In this document: positions 35,146 through 35,221 of the stretch, one piece after another
Layout: every line of letters begins with the position of its first letter
Position numbering within the stretch: the stretch's first letter is position 1
NCBI GenBank assembly: GCA_913041085.1
Contig: CAJWHN010000008.1
Coordinates: forward strand, 1 to 35,221
Direction: 5' to 3'
DNA from: an uncultured Flavobacteriales bacterium
Lineage (GTDB): Bacteria; Bacteroidota; Bacteroidia; Flavobacteriales; UBA7312
DNA: 35,221 nucleotides
Translations under genes and position numbers: made by a program
The notes under the pieces: generated by a model
Database searches by the model: none
Seen by the model: only the letters and a program-made list of their open reading frames with translations
Told to the model about the DNA's origin: nothing

Positions 35146-35221
35146 TGGTGGTGCTACCAGGATTCGAACCGGGGACACAAGGATTTTCAGTCCTTTGCTC
35201 TACCAACTGAGCTATAGCACC
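35146..35221 (-). tRNA. tRNA-Phe (anticodon GAA), CCA encoded
   Basis: Minus strand folds as GGTGCTA TA GCTC AGTTGGTA GAGC A AAGGA CTGAAAA TCCTT GTGTC CCCGG TTCGAAT CCTGG TAGCACC ACCA, 76 nt; ends exactly at window edge. Confidence 0.95.

Noticed and set aside
1-35221. CRISPR arrays, IS elements, prophage or integron structures
   Set aside because: No regular repeat-spacer arrays, transposase/integrase motifs or terminal inverted repeats seen.

Overview
AT-rich, gene-dense window with Bacteroidetes/Flavobacteriia-like features (TAnnTTTG -7 boxes, T9SS-like C-terminal sequence, CruF and CrtYcd carotenoid genes). The core (~4.05-28.9 kb) looks like one light-response island. At its centre is a MerR-type cobalamin-binding regulator (CarH/LitR-like, 15680-16561). 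Around it are a carotenoid pathway (crtZ, idi, crtB, crtI / crtD-like, cruF, crtYcd), pterin genes (animal-type PTPS, folE, SDR), two photolyase/cryptochrome proteins plus DUF2256, split-barrel flavin proteins, and an oxidative-damage block (GPx, SOUL, Fpg/Nei, Nudix). The strongest non-gene signal is an operator-like inverted repeat, TTGTATAA-N16-TTATACAA. It is found at exactly three places (8932-8963, 15427-15458, 16972-17003) with identical 24-bp spacing, each in a divergent promoter of the island, including the regulator's own. I propose a B12-photoreceptor regulon of about 25 kb. Other points of interest: a PhrB/CryB-type protein with only two cysteines in total, so it cannot carry the family's usual 4Fe-4S cluster; a CarH homolog without the upper-ligand His; a nonsense-interrupted cytochrome b561 gene; a pfkA with an apparent ATT start; and tandem methylglyoxal synthases, one with a degenerate active site. 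Flanks: gpmI (partial), a porin/FMN-binding locus, a glycolytic operon, an NrtR-like regulator, a CaCA exchanger and tRNA-Phe. All calls come from reading motifs by eye; no database search was run.
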